From Burkholderia sp. IMCC1007 (GTDB lineage Bacteria > Pseudomonadota > Gammaproteobacteria > Burkholderiales > Burkholderiaceae): a DNA stretch of 55,549 bases. Positions 33,373 through 42,307 of this stretch are shown here, one piece after another. The stretch covers positions 1 through 55,549 of the forward strand of contig NZ_JAPVQY010000052.1 of NCBI RefSeq assembly GCF_027257875.1, written 5' to 3'. A program made the translations under genes and the position numbers. The notes beneath the pieces were generated by a model. That model was not told the DNA's origin. It did no database searches and worked only from the letters and a program-made list of their open reading frames with translations. How positions within the stretch are numbered: position 1 is the first letter of the stretch; each line of letters starts with the position of its first letter.

Positions 33373-34473
33373 TTGAAGCCGCCTCGCACCGCTCCCGCCC
33401 CATACCCCGTCACGCCGCTGCACCGCACGTTCGCCACGCGCCTCATCGCATGGCAGCGCGTGCACGGCCGCCACGACCTGCCATGGCAGAACACCCGCGA
33501 TCCGTACCGGATCTGGCTGTCGGAAATCATGCTGCAGCAGACGCAGGTATCGACCGTCGTCCCGTACTACACGCGTTTTCTCGAACGCTTCCCGACCGTC
33601 GTCGCGCTGGCCGACGCGCCCGCCGACGACGTGATGGCGCTGTGGGCCGGCCTCGGCTACTACTCGCGCGCCCGCAATCTGCATCGCTGCGCGCAGGTGG
33701 TCGCCGCCGAGCATGGCGGCGTATTCCCGTCGACGCCCGACGCGCTCGCCGAACTGCCCGGCATCGGCCGCTCGACGGCGGCGGCGATCGCGTCGTTCGC
33801 ATACGGCGCGCGCGCGACGATTCTCGACGGCAACGTGAAGCGCGTGCTCGCGCGGGTGTTCGGCGTCGAAGGGTTCCCGGGCGAGAAGCGCGTCGAGAAC
33901 GACATGTGGGCCCTTGCCGAATCGTTGCTGCCGGATGCCGCGAACCCGGCCGACGTGAGTGCGTACACGCAGGGGCTGATGGATCTCGGCGCGACGCTGT
34001 GCATGCGCGGCAAGCCGGATTGCGCGCGTTGTCCGTTCGCGGGCGACTGCGTCGCGCAATCGACGGGGCGGCAGCGCGAACTGCCGGCCGCGCGGCCGAA
34101 GAAGGCGGTGCCGACGCGCAAGACCTGGATGCTCGTGCTGCGCGACGGCGATGCCGTGCTGCTCGAGCGGCGGCCGCCGGCGGGCATCTGGGGCGGGCTG
34201 TGGTGCCTGCCGCAGGCCGACGGCGACGCCGCGCTCGCGGAGCTCGCGCGCGGCTTCGGCGGCGGCGGCCCGGTGCCGCTCGCGCCGTTCACGCACACGT
34301 TCACGCATTTCCGGCTCGAGATCGAGCCGCGGCTGAGCGACATGACGGCCGCCGGACTGCCGCTTGCCCAGGATGCCGAGACGGCGTGGGTGCCGCTCGG
34401 CAGGCTCGACGCGTATGGCGTGCCGGCGCCCGTGCGCAAGCTGCTCGATGCGCTGAGCGGGCCGCTGCTGTAA
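33373..34473 (+). CDS. mutY: A/G-specific adenine glycosylase MutY
   Basis: MutY removes adenine mispaired with 8-oxoguanine. The protein shows the catalytic Glu in SEIMLQQTQVSTV, the helix-hairpin-helix ELPGIGRSTAAAIASFAYG with Asp in ILDGNVKRV, and the iron-sulfur cluster C-x6-C-x2-C-x5-C (CMRGKPDCARCPFAGDC). A C-terminal NUDIX-like domain recognises 8-oxoG (LLERRPPAGIWGGLWCLPQ). No ATG precedes the conserved region; TTG 33373 (366 aa) is the best guess, TTG 33346 an alternative, and neither has a clear Shine-Dalgarno. It lies 35 bp after mutM, probably coexpressed. Confidence 0.93.
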   Translation: MKPPRTAPAPYPVTPLHRTFATRLIAWQRVHGRHDLPWQNTRDPYRIWLSEIMLQQTQVSTVVPYYTRFLERFPTVVALADAPADDVMALWAGLGYYSRARNLHRCAQVVAAEHGGVFPSTPDALAELPGIGRSTAAAIASFAYGARATILDGNVKRVLARVFGVEGFPGEKRVENDMWALAESLLPDAANPADVSAYTQGLMDLGATLCMRGKPDCARCPFAGDCVAQSTGRQRELPAARPKKAVPTRKTWMLVLRDGDAVLLERRPPAGIWGGLWCLPQADGDAALAELARGFGGGGPVPLAPFTHTFTHFRLEIEPRLSDMTAAGLPLAQDAETAWVPLGRLDAYGVPAPVRKLLDALSGPLL

Positions 34474-34584
34474 CGAGTGGGGTGGTGCGCGGCATGGGCC
34501 GCGCATGCTGCGAGACGCCGGGTTTTCAACCCGGCCGCTGAATTGCGCGCGATGTCGCCACGAAGCGATGCGCGATGGGTCGGC

Positions 34585-35220
34585 CTACAGCCACCCGTGC
34601 CGATCGAGCACGTGGTGTACGGCGTCGATGCGCGCACCGACGTCCGGAAACTCCATCAGCTTCTGCCGCGCGCGCAGGTCGAGAGGCAGCAGTTCGGCGA
34701 GACGGTTCGACACCCAGCTCGGATCGTCGAGGCGGAACGGTTCGCCGAACGGCATCTTGTCCGGTTCCGATTTCTTCAGCGCTTCGATGATGCGCTCGAG
34801 CACCTCGGCGCACGAGCCGAATTGCGCGAGCGCCTGCTCGCCTTCGAGCGGGATGTCGTCGGGCAGCGGCTCCGCGATGCCGACCAGCAGCCCGTTGCTT
34901 TCGACGCGATACGACAGCAGCTCGAAGCGCTGCGTGCCGACGGTCTGCAGGAACAGCATCCCGAATTCGCCGGTGTCGCACTCCGTGATGCGTGCCATGC
35001 AGCCGATGGTCTCGGGCACCGAGACGGCGCCTTCCTGGGCCACTTCGGGGCCGCTCTTCAGCAGGCACACGCCGAACGGCGCGTCGTCGCGCAGGCATGC
35101 ACGGGCCATGTCGAGATAGCGCGCCTCGAACACCTTGAGCGGCAGCGAGCCGCCGGGGAACAGCACCGTGTGCAGCGGAAACAGCGGCAGGTCGATCAGC
35201 GTGGTCGATAGGGTAGACAT
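34585..35220 (-). CDS. Stand-alone LON substrate-binding domain protein
   Basis: The 211-residue protein matches the N-terminal (substrate-recognition) domain of Lon protease, with LIDLPLFPLHTVLFPGG and KVFEARYLDMARACL, but has no AAA or protease domain. Stand-alone LON-domain proteins are widespread and their function is largely unknown; one idea is that they modulate proteolysis. It lies 26 bp downstream of rapZ on the same strand, so it may belong to that operon. Confidence 0.88.
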   Translation of the reverse strand: MSTLSTTLIDLPLFPLHTVLFPGGSLPLKVFEARYLDMARACLRDDAPFGVCLLKSGPEVAQEGAVSVPETIGCMARITECDTGEFGMLFLQTVGTQRFELLSYRVESNGLLVGIAEPLPDDIPLEGEQALAQFGSCAEVLERIIEALKKSEPDKMPFGEPFRLDDPSWVSNRLAELLPLDLRARQKLMEFPDVGARIDAVHHVLDRHGWL

Positions 35221-35246
35221 GGCGCGCCGGCGAAAGAGCGGAGTCG

Positions 35247-36155
35247 CTAAGGTCGATCGACCTCGGTGACGAGCCGCGACGACGCGTCGACATCCACGGG
35301 CGCGTCACGATGCCGCACGATCACGTTCGCATCGTGCGCGAGGCGCGCGGCGAGCGTTTCCGCAATGAACACCGAGCGATGCTGACCGCCCGTGCAGCCG
35401 ATGGCGACGGTCAGGTAGCTGCGGTTGTCTTCGCGAAAGTGCGGTAGCCATTTCATCAGGAACGCATGGATGTCGTCGATCATCTGATGGACGATCGGCA
35501 GTGCGTCGAGAAAGTCGATGACCGGCTGGTCGAGCCCGGTGAGCGGGCGCAGCTCATGGTCGTAGTACGGATTCGGCAGCGCGCGCACGTCGAACATCAG
35601 GTCGGCGTCGAGCGGCACGCCGCGCTTGAAGCCGAACGACTCGAACATCACCATCAGGTCGTTGTTCTTCTGCTCGATGAAGCGCTTGACCCACGTGCGC
35701 AGCGCATTTGCGCGCAGCGTGCTGGTATCGATCTGGTGGCCGAATTCGGCGAGCGGCGCGACGAGATCGCGTTCGCGCTCGATCGCTTCCTCGAGCGACG
35801 ACAGCAGGCCGACGTTCGCATCGTGCGACGGCGAGCCGGACAGCGGGTGGCGCCGGCGCGTTTCGGAGAAGCGCTGGATCAGTGCCTGCGTGCTCGCGTT
35901 CAGGAACAGCACGCGGACGTCGTGCTCGAGCGACAGCGCGCGGATCAGGCCGGGCATTTCGTCGAGCGACGCGCTGGAGCGCGCATCGATTGCAACCGCG
36001 AGCCGGTGCTGGCCTGCCTCGGCGAGGTAGCGGGCGAGTTCGGGGAGCACGTGCGGCGGCAGGTTGTCGACGCAGTAATAGCCTGCGTCTTCGAGCGCGT
36101 TCAGCGCGACGGACTTGCCTGAGCCGGAGATGCCGGTGATGAGGACGATGCGCAT
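35247..36155 (-). CDS. rapZ: RNase adapter protein RapZ (YvcJ-type NTPase)
   Basis: The 302-residue protein has a Walker A loop GISGSGKSVALNALEDAG (residues 8-25) and the C-terminal GCTGGQHRSVFIAETLA signature of RapZ. In E. coli RapZ senses glucosamine-6-P and, through RNase E and sRNAs, controls glmS; outside enterobacteria its RNA targets are not known. ATG 36155 (MRIVLITG) is chosen; two earlier Met codons lie ten residues upstream. It follows hprK by 75 bp, the standard order in Betaproteobacteria. Confidence 0.95.
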   Translation of the reverse strand: MRIVLITGISGSGKSVALNALEDAGYYCVDNLPPHVLPELARYLAEAGQHRLAVAIDARSSASLDEMPGLIRALSLEHDVRVLFLNASTQALIQRFSETRRRHPLSGSPSHDANVGLLSSLEEAIERERDLVAPLAEFGHQIDTSTLRANALRTWVKRFIEQKNNDLMVMFESFGFKRGVPLDADLMFDVRALPNPYYDHELRPLTGLDQPVIDFLDALPIVHQMIDDIHAFLMKWLPHFREDNRSYLTVAIGCTGGQHRSVFIAETLAARLAHDANVIVRHRDAPVDVDASSRLVTEVDRP

Positions 36156-36230
36156 GGGAAGCAGAGAATCCTGACGTTTCATCATAGCACCGGCTCGACG
36201 CGTCGGCGCTGCGCGGCCGGCGCGCGGAAA

Positions 36231-37199
36231 TTACACGAGCTTGCCGGGGAATTGGCTGTCGGGATCCTGCATCGCGAGCCGTTGCCGATCCATGAAGTCG
36301 CGCAACGTGTCGATTCCGCGCAGCTGCAGGATCGTGTTCCGCACGGCCGCCTCGACCAGCACCGCGAGGTTGCGGCCGGCCGCCACCTGGATCGTCACCT
36401 TGCTGATCGGCAAACCGAGCACGTCGACGGTCTGGCTTTCCAGCGGCAGGCGCTGGAATTCGCCGTCCGGACGGCGGACGAGCTGGACGATCAGCTTCAG
36501 CTTCATTTTCCGCCGCACGGCGGTTTCGCCGAAGATCGTCTTGATGTCGAGCAGGCCGAGGCCGCGCACTTCGAGCAGGTTCTGCAGCAGCGGCGGGCAG
36601 CGGCCTTCGACGAAATCGGGGCCAAGTCGGACGAAGTCGACGGCATCGTCGGCGACGAGACCGTGGCCGCGGCTGATGAGTTCGAGGCCGAGTTCGCTCT
36701 TGCCGAGGCCGGAGTCGCCGGTGAGCAGCACGCCCATCCCGAGGATGTCGAGGAACACGCCGTGCAGCGTCGCGCGCGGCGCGAGGATGCGCGACATGTA
36801 GAGCCGCAGGCTGTCGATCACCGCGGCGGCCGACATCGGCGTCGTGAACAGCGGGGTGGACGAGCGCGTGCAGCGCAGCACCAATTCGGGCGGCGCCGCC
36901 GCGCCGCCGGCGACGACGAGGAACGGCGGCTCGAGGGCGATCAGCTCGGCCATGTGGCGCGAACGGTCTTCGTCGGTCTGCCGCTGGTAGTAGTCGATTT
37001 CGGCTTCGCCGAGCACCTGGATCCGGTTCGGGTGGATCAGGTTCAAGTGGCCGACGAGGTCGGCGCTCGACGTCGCGTTGCCCACGGTGTCGGCCGAAAA
37101 ACCGCGCTCCCAGCCTTCATGCCCCGTCAGCCAGCTCAGCTTCAGCGTGGCTGCGTTGTCGTCGAAGATGCTCTGGGCGTTGATGCTGGACGTATCCAT
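36231..37199 (-). CDS. hprK: HPr kinase/phosphorylase
   Basis: HprK phosphorylates and dephosphorylates a serine of HPr. The 322-residue protein has the family's N-terminal domain, the Walker A loop GDSGLGKSELGLELISRGH (about 155-173), and the HprK signature LEVRGLGLLDIKTIFGETA followed by KLKLIVQLV. The start at ATG 37199 (MDTSSINAQ) has GGAG about 11 nt upstream. It sits between ptsN and rapZ. Possible substrates include the HPr domain fused in the nag locus (serine 228) and a separate ptsH elsewhere. Confidence 0.95.
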   Translation of the reverse strand: MDTSSINAQSIFDDNAATLKLSWLTGHEGWERGFSADTVGNATSSADLVGHLNLIHPNRIQVLGEAEIDYYQRQTDEDRSRHMAELIALEPPFLVVAGGAAAPPELVLRCTRSSTPLFTTPMSAAAVIDSLRLYMSRILAPRATLHGVFLDILGMGVLLTGDSGLGKSELGLELISRGHGLVADDAVDFVRLGPDFVEGRCPPLLQNLLEVRGLGLLDIKTIFGETAVRRKMKLKLIVQLVRRPDGEFQRLPLESQTVDVLGLPISKVTIQVAAGRNLAVLVEAAVRNTILQLRGIDTLRDFMDRQRLAMQDPDSQFPGKLV

Positions 37200-37328
37200 G
37201 ACTCTCGTCACTCCAATGAGCCGGTGCGTGCGCGCGGCGACGGGCGTCGCCATGCGGGACCGGCGCCGGGCAGCCGTGGACGGCGGCGCGTGCCGCCTCG
37301 TTCGGGAAAATATTCCGCCCGGATCAAC

Positions 37329-37784
37329 TCAAGGTTGCCACTGAGTGAGCAGGCGATGCAACTCGGCGATATCCGTTTCGTTGTGCAGACGCTCGCGCGC
37401 ATCGCGATCGGACAACAGTTGCGCGATTTCCGACAGGATCTCGAGGTGTTGCTGAGTGGCTTGCTCGGGGACGAGCAGGAAAATCAGGAGACCGACCGGC
37501 TGGCCGTCGGGCGCTTCGAACGGGATCGCATCGGCGAGCCGCACGAAGGCGGCGAGCGGGTGCTTGAGCCCCTTGATGCGCCCGTGCGGAATCGCGACGC
37601 CTTCGCCGAGCCCGGTCGAGCCGAGGCGCTCGCGCGCGAACAGGTTGTCCGTGACGGTGCTGCGGGCGATGCCGTTCTGATTCTCGAAGATCAGCCCGGC
37701 TTGTTCGAAGACGCGTTTCTTGCTGGTGACGGAGAGGTCGATGACGACGTTCTCTATGGGCAGGATTTTGGCTAGGCGATTCAT
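37329..37784 (-). CDS. ptsN: Nitrogen PTS EIIA component PtsN
   Basis: PtsN (EIIANtr) is a regulatory phosphoacceptor that influences sigma-54 genes, potassium transport and stress. The 151-residue protein has the phosphorylated histidine in GVAIPHGRIKGLKHPL and the FVRLADAIPFEAPDG strand. The start MNRLAKILPIENVVIDL is chosen because similarity begins there; ATG 37841 upstream is also in frame, and neither has a good Shine-Dalgarno. It lies between hpf/rpoN and hprK. Confidence 0.94.
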   Translation of the reverse strand: MNRLAKILPIENVVIDLSVTSKKRVFEQAGLIFENQNGIARSTVTDNLFARERLGSTGLGEGVAIPHGRIKGLKHPLAAFVRLADAIPFEAPDGQPVGLLIFLLVPEQATQQHLEILSEIAQLLSDRDARERLHNETDIAELHRLLTQWQP

Positions 37785-37989
37785 GTTGGCAGGCGATTGG
37801 GCGGCCTGGGGTCTCCTTGCGGCGGCAGACTGATTGTCCATGTTCGGCGATATCAAGGCGTTCGGCATTGGCAACCTGCAAGGCAGCTACCGCACCAACG
37901 CCCCCCGGCGATAACCGGAACATTATAGAGCACAGCCGCGCGCGTGGCGCAGCATGGACAGACCGGTCGCACCGCTGCGTCGAAGCCAC

Positions 37990-38015
37990 AAAAAAAACGC
38001 CCGGCGAACCGGGCG
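37990..38015 (-). terminator. Intrinsic terminator after hpf
   Basis: CGCCCGG-CGAA-CCGGGCG, read on the minus strand, is followed by eight T. It separates rpoN-hpf from ptsN-hprK, so ptsN probably has its own promoter in the roughly 200 bp before it, or read-through is needed. Confidence 0.9.
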
Positions 38016-38036
38016 GCGCATGTATTGCAGTGACCG

Positions 38037-38396
38037 TTATTGCGGCGGCAGTTCGATCTGGTCGATCGACGGCTGCAGCTTGATCGGGTCGTGCGCGTGC
38101 GTTTGCAGACGCTCCATGTGCTTGACGACCTGACGATCCAATTTGTCGATCAGCAGATCGATCGCGGCGTACAGGTTACCGTTCGCGCTTTCGACGAAGA
38201 TGTCCTTGCCCTTCAGATGCAGATTGATTTCCGCGCGCTGCTGCTTGTCCTTTTCCTTGTGGTTGTCGACCGAGAGGATCACAGTGCCATCGATCACCTG
38301 ATCGCTATGGCGTAGCACCCGGTCCAGCTTGGTGATCACGTATTCGCGAATTGCAGGCGTGACTTCGAGATGATGTCCACTGATCTTCAGGTTCAT
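38037..38396 (-). CDS. hpf: Ribosome hibernation promoting factor
   Basis: HPF binds the 30S decoding centre in stationary phase and stops translation. The 119-residue protein begins MNLKISGHHLEVTPAIREYV and keeps basic residues of the beta-alpha fold (KEKDKQQRAEINLHLKGKD). It is a short form with a longer C-terminal tail than E. coli HPF (95). A strong GGAG precedes ATG 38396. The rpoN-hpf-ptsN order is conserved. Confidence 0.94.
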   Translation of the reverse strand: MNLKISGHHLEVTPAIREYVITKLDRVLRHSDQVIDGTVILSVDNHKEKDKQQRAEINLHLKGKDIFVESANGNLYAAIDLLIDKLDRQVVKHMERLQTHAHDPIKLQPSIDQIELPPQ

Positions 38397-38555
38397 AGTG
38401 CTTCTCCAAGCGAGTGACCACCCGGCCGCATCGAGGCGGCGCTCCGGTCGACTTGCCCCTGCCGCACGCGGCGGCAAATTCGCGGACAAGTCGCCCGGCC
38501 TGTTCCCCGAGTGCGCGGTGGCCGGAACACGCCTGCCGCCAGGCAGGCAGCAGGC

Positions 38556-40061
38556 TTAAAGAGACTTGCGCAGATTCACTGCCGGGATTTTGAGAGCTTC
38601 GCGATACTTGGCAACCGTGCGGCGCGCAACCACGAAACCCTGTTCTGCCAGCAGCTCGGCAATGCGGCTGTCCGAAAGTGGCGATTTTGGGTCTTCAGCT
38701 CCTATCAGTTGCTTGATCAGGGCTCGGATGGCGGTCGACGAAGCGGCGCCTCCGGTGTCGGTCGAAACGTGTGATCCGAAGAAGTACTTAAATTCCAGCG
38801 TCCCGAACGGGGTCAGCATGTACTTGCCTGTTGTCACACGGCTGACAGTCGACTCGTGTAGGCCCAGCGTATCAGCTATTTCCCGCAAAACCAAGGGGCG
38901 CATGGCAATTTCACCGTGCGCAAAGAAATTCTTCTGACGCTCGACAATAGCCTGCGCGACCCGCAGGATCGTGTCGAAGCGCTGCTGGATGTTCTTGATC
39001 AGCCAGCGTGCTTCCTGGAGCTGCTGCTTCAGCGAGCCGGCCGACGGATCGCCGCGGCTGTTGCGCAGGATGTTCGCGTACAGGTTGTTGATGCGCAGGC
39101 GCGGCATCACTTCCGGATTGAGTTCCGCGACCCAGCCCTGGCCGGACTTCTTCACCATGATGTCGGGCACGACGTAGTCGGCTTCGGCCTTGCCGTATGC
39201 GGCGCCCGGGAACGGCTCCAGCGAGCGGATCAGCGCGTGCGCGTCGCGCAGCGCGTCGTCGCTCGCCTTCAGCTGCTTGCGCAGCCGCGTGAAATCGCGC
39301 GCGGCGAGCAGCTCGAGATGCTGCGACACGATTTCGAGCGCGAGCGTGCGGGTGGGGGACGGATCGAGGCGCAGCAGCTGCAGCTTCAGGCACTCGGACG
39401 CCGAGCGCGCGCCGACCCCGGCCGGGTCGAAGCTGTGCAGCAGCGCGAGCGCCGCGTTCAGTTCGTCGCCGTCGATTTCGAGTTCGGCCGGCAGATCGGC
39501 GAGCACTTCGTCGAGCGACGCGGTCAGGTAGCCGTCGTCGTCGAGCGATTCGATCAGGAACATCACGAGCGCGCGATCGCGCGGGCCGGCCTGCGTGACG
39601 CGCAGTTGCGCGGACAGATGGTCGCGCAGCGACGTCGCGGCTTCCTGCACCTGCAGCGGCGGCAGGTCGTCGTCGTCGGACGCGCCGCTCGAGCGGCCGA
39701 ACTCGTCGAGATTCCACTGCGGGCCGTCGTTGCCGTCGCCGGACCCATAGCCGTCGTATTCATCGGCGCCGGCCGGCTCGTCGCGCTCCGCGCGATCGCT
39801 GGACGTGCTGCTGCCGTTGGCTACGGCCGGCTCGGTGTTCTGCGCGGGCGGCGTCTGCGCGATCAGCGATCCATCCGCTGCGACACGCAGCGGACTCGCG
39901 ATCCATTCATCGTCGTTCTCGAGCAGCGGATTCTGCGCGACGGCCATCGCGACTTCCTGCTGCAGTTCGAGCGTCGACAGCTGCAGAAGCCGGATCGACT
40001 GCTGCAGCTGCGGCGTCAGCGCCAAATGTTGCGACAGGCGGAGTTGAAGGCTGGCTTTCAT
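38556..40061 (-). CDS. rpoN: RNA polymerase sigma-54 factor RpoN
   Basis: RpoN directs polymerase to -24/-12 promoters with enhancer-binding activators. The 501-residue protein has the glutamine-rich region I (LRLSQHLALTPQLQQSIRLL), an acidic region II (about 65-140), the core-binding domain, a helix-turn-helix (LHESTVSRVTTGKYM) and the C-terminal RpoN box ARRTVAKYREAL. ATG 40061 (MKASLQLRL) is the family start. It is downstream of lptB by 169 bp in which I see no gene. Confidence 0.96.
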   Translation of the reverse strand: MKASLQLRLSQHLALTPQLQQSIRLLQLSTLELQQEVAMAVAQNPLLENDDEWIASPLRVAADGSLIAQTPPAQNTEPAVANGSSTSSDRAERDEPAGADEYDGYGSGDGNDGPQWNLDEFGRSSGASDDDDLPPLQVQEAATSLRDHLSAQLRVTQAGPRDRALVMFLIESLDDDGYLTASLDEVLADLPAELEIDGDELNAALALLHSFDPAGVGARSASECLKLQLLRLDPSPTRTLALEIVSQHLELLAARDFTRLRKQLKASDDALRDAHALIRSLEPFPGAAYGKAEADYVVPDIMVKKSGQGWVAELNPEVMPRLRINNLYANILRNSRGDPSAGSLKQQLQEARWLIKNIQQRFDTILRVAQAIVERQKNFFAHGEIAMRPLVLREIADTLGLHESTVSRVTTGKYMLTPFGTLEFKYFFGSHVSTDTGGAASSTAIRALIKQLIGAEDPKSPLSDSRIAELLAEQGFVVARRTVAKYREALKIPAVNLRKSL

Positions 40062-40230
40062 GGCAGAGAGGGAGTCATACCGGCAGTGTGCCACGACCCG
40101 GGCGCGTTGAGCCATCCGCGATTACGCGCGGCGCGGCGCCCGGCCGCGGGATGAGCGGCGACATGGCCGGAAAGCCGCGCGCAGCCCCGCGCGGCGGTGC
40201 CGGGCGGGGTGCAGCGAGCCACGAGGGGAC

Positions 40231-41007
40231 TTACATGCGGAAGTGTTCGCCGAGGTACACGCGGCGTACGCTTTCGTTCTCGATGATGTCGCTCGGCGCG
40301 CCGGCGGCGAGCACCGAACCGTCGCTGATGATGTATGCGTGGTCGCAGATGCCGAGCGTTTCGCGGACGTTGTGATCGGTAATCAACACGCCGATGTTAC
40401 GCTGTTTCAGGAACTTGACGATCTTCTGGATCTCGAGCACCGCGATCGGGTCGACGCCGGCGAACGGTTCGTCGAGCAGGATGAAGCTCGGGTTGGTCGC
40501 GAGCGCCCGCGCGATTTCGACGCGACGGCGCTCGCCGCCCGACAGCGACAGCGCCGGATTCTCGCGCAGGTGGCCGATCTGCAGCTCGTCGAGCAGCGCC
40601 TCGGTGCGCGACGCGATCGCCTCCTTCGACAGCCGCTTGCCGTCGTCGCCGAACTGCAGCTCGAGTACCGCGCGGATATTCTCCTCGACGGTCAGCTTGC
40701 GGAACACCGATGCTTCCTGCGGCAGGTACGACAGGCCGAGCGACGCGCGCTTGTGGATCGGCAGCAGGCTGATCGAGCTGCCGTTCAGCGAGATCTCGCC
40801 CGCATCCGTCGGCACGAGGCCGACGATCATGTAGAACGACGTCGTCTTGCCGGCGCCGTTCGGGCCGAGCAGGCCGACGACCTCGCCGCTCTTCACGTCG
40901 AGCGACACGTCCTTGACGACCGTGCGCGAGCCGTAGCGCTTCTTCAGGTTGCGGACGACGAGCGAACTCGTCGTGCCGGCCGGCTGGCGATTCGGTAGCG
41001 CATTCAT
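40231..41007 (-). CDS. lptB: LPS export ABC transporter ATPase LptB
   Basis: LptB powers LPS extraction from the inner membrane with LptF/LptG and LptC. The 258-residue protein shows Walker A GPNGAGKTTSF, Q-loop YLPQEASVFRKL, ABC signature LSGGERRRVEIARALA and Walker B FILLDEPFAGVDP. Its ATG overlaps the lptA stop in an ATGA, indicating coupling. It is about 15 residues longer at the N terminus than E. coli LptB. Confidence 0.96.
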   Translation of the reverse strand: MNALPNRQPAGTTSSLVVRNLKKRYGSRTVVKDVSLDVKSGEVVGLLGPNGAGKTTSFYMIVGLVPTDAGEISLNGSSISLLPIHKRASLGLSYLPQEASVFRKLTVEENIRAVLELQFGDDGKRLSKEAIASRTEALLDELQIGHLRENPALSLSGGERRRVEIARALATNPSFILLDEPFAGVDPIAVLEIQKIVKFLKQRNIGVLITDHNVRETLGICDHAYIISDGSVLAAGAPSDIIENESVRRVYLGEHFRM

Positions 41008-41669
41008 TGGCCCGGCGCTCCCTGGATCGTGGTCGACGGCGACAGCTTCGCCGGCGCGCCGTTCAGCGGCCCCGCGCCGCCGTTCTTCGGCGACAGCATC
41101 GCGCGCACGCGGCCGGTCGGGTTGCCCGGCGCCGCGATGTCCTTGCCGCCCTTCGCGGTGTAGAAGTCGTGCTGGCCGTCGTACGTGATCACGCTGCCGT
41201 GCACGGTGTCGGCGATGGTCGACGTGCCCTGCAGGCGGCGCACGGTCGCGGCGGTCGTCAGTGTCGTCAGGTCCTGCTTGCCGTCGTAGTCGATGCGCTC
41301 GGCGTCGCCGTCGATGTACTCGTCGAGACCTTCGCGCTTCTGGCGGAACGTCGCATGCTTCTTGCCGCTGCCGAACGACGTCGCGTACTGATAGCCTTCC
41401 GGATCCTGACGCACTTCGACGCGGTCGCCCTTGATGACGATCGTGCCCTTCGTGATCACGACGTTGCCGGTCGCGACCGTGACCTGCTTCAGGTCGTCAT
41501 AGGTGAGGTTGTCCGCCTCGACGTTGATCGGCTTGTTCTGGTCGGCCTTCTCGGCATGGGCGAGCGGCGCCAGCCCGACGAGCGGGAGCGCCACGAGCGT
41601 CGCGGCGAGCGCGGCGCGGACGGCGCGCGCAGCGCCGCCGGAATTCGGTCGAGGGAACGGTTCGTTCAT
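41004..41669 (-). CDS. lptA: Periplasmic LPS transport protein LptA
   Basis: LptA forms the periplasmic beta-jellyroll bridge that carries LPS to LptD/E. The 221-residue precursor has a signal peptide (about 1-37, ending PLAHAEK) and the OstA-like strands INVEADNLTYDDLKQVTVAT and GDRVEVRQDPEG. ATG 41669 is chosen; a GTG at 41693 overlapping the lptC stop would add eight residues. It lies between lptC and lptB. Confidence 0.93.
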   Translation of the reverse strand: MNEPFPRPNSGGAARAVRAALAATLVALPLVGLAPLAHAEKADQNKPINVEADNLTYDDLKQVTVATGNVVITKGTIVIKGDRVEVRQDPEGYQYATSFGSGKKHATFRQKREGLDEYIDGDAERIDYDGKQDLTTLTTAATVRRLQGTSTIADTVHGSVITYDGQHDFYTAKGGKDIAAPGNPTGRVRAMLSPKNGGAGPLNGAPAKLSPSTTIQGAPGQ

Positions 41670-41689
41670 GCAGTCACGTGAGGGATGCG

Positions 41690-42304
41690 TCACTTGGGTC
41701 GACCTTTCGAGCCGCCGGACGTGTCGGACGCGGCAATGGTGCCGCGCACGTTGCCGTAAAGCTCGATGACCCGGGTGACGTTGTTGTACTTCATGCCGTC
41801 GGTCGCGTTGACGAGCGACAGGCCGCGCTGAAGTTTAACCGGCTTTTCGGTCTGGATCACATCGTCATTGACGAAGATCCGGAAATGCTGGGAATCGGCC
41901 TGCATCTGCGGATCGCCGCCGCCGGCCACACGCAGGATGCGCGCGTCATCGTACAAATCGACGATCGACACGTCGCCGTTGACGATGCCGCGCTTCGCGG
42001 TGGTCGTCACGATCGGCTTGCCGGGCTGGAACGCGCGCATGGCCGGATCGGTCAGGTCGCTGTTGTCGGTGTCTTCGTAATGGATCAGCTTCGCGGCCGT
42101 CAGCCGGTACTGGGTCGTGCCGGACTGATCGAGCTCGGTGACGGAGAAGTTGTCCGCGAAGTAGTCGGGGGTGTGGCGCTTCGGCTGCGCGGCGCCCTCG
42201 CCGGGGGGCGGCAGCGTCGCCTGCAGCAGCCACCACGTGATGCCCGCGAGCGCGGCGACCGCGACGAGCGGCAGCAACTGGGTCCAGCGGAAATGCGTGT
42301 TCAT
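41690..42304 (-). CDS. lptC: Inner-membrane LPS transport protein LptC
   Basis: LptC is a bitopic membrane protein that passes LPS from LptBFG to LptA. The 204-residue protein has one N-terminal span (LLPLVAVAALAGITWWLL) and a periplasmic beta domain with PDYFADNFSVTELDQSG. It starts 3 bp after the kdsC stop. Confidence 0.93.
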   Translation of the reverse strand: MNTHFRWTQLLPLVAVAALAGITWWLLQATLPPPGEGAAQPKRHTPDYFADNFSVTELDQSGTTQYRLTAAKLIHYEDTDNSDLTDPAMRAFQPGKPIVTTTAKRGIVNGDVSIVDLYDDARILRVAGGGDPQMQADSQHFRIFVNDDVIQTEKPVKLQRGLSLVNATDGMKYNNVTRVIELYGNVRGTIAASDTSGGSKGRPK

Positions 42305-42307
42305 CCG

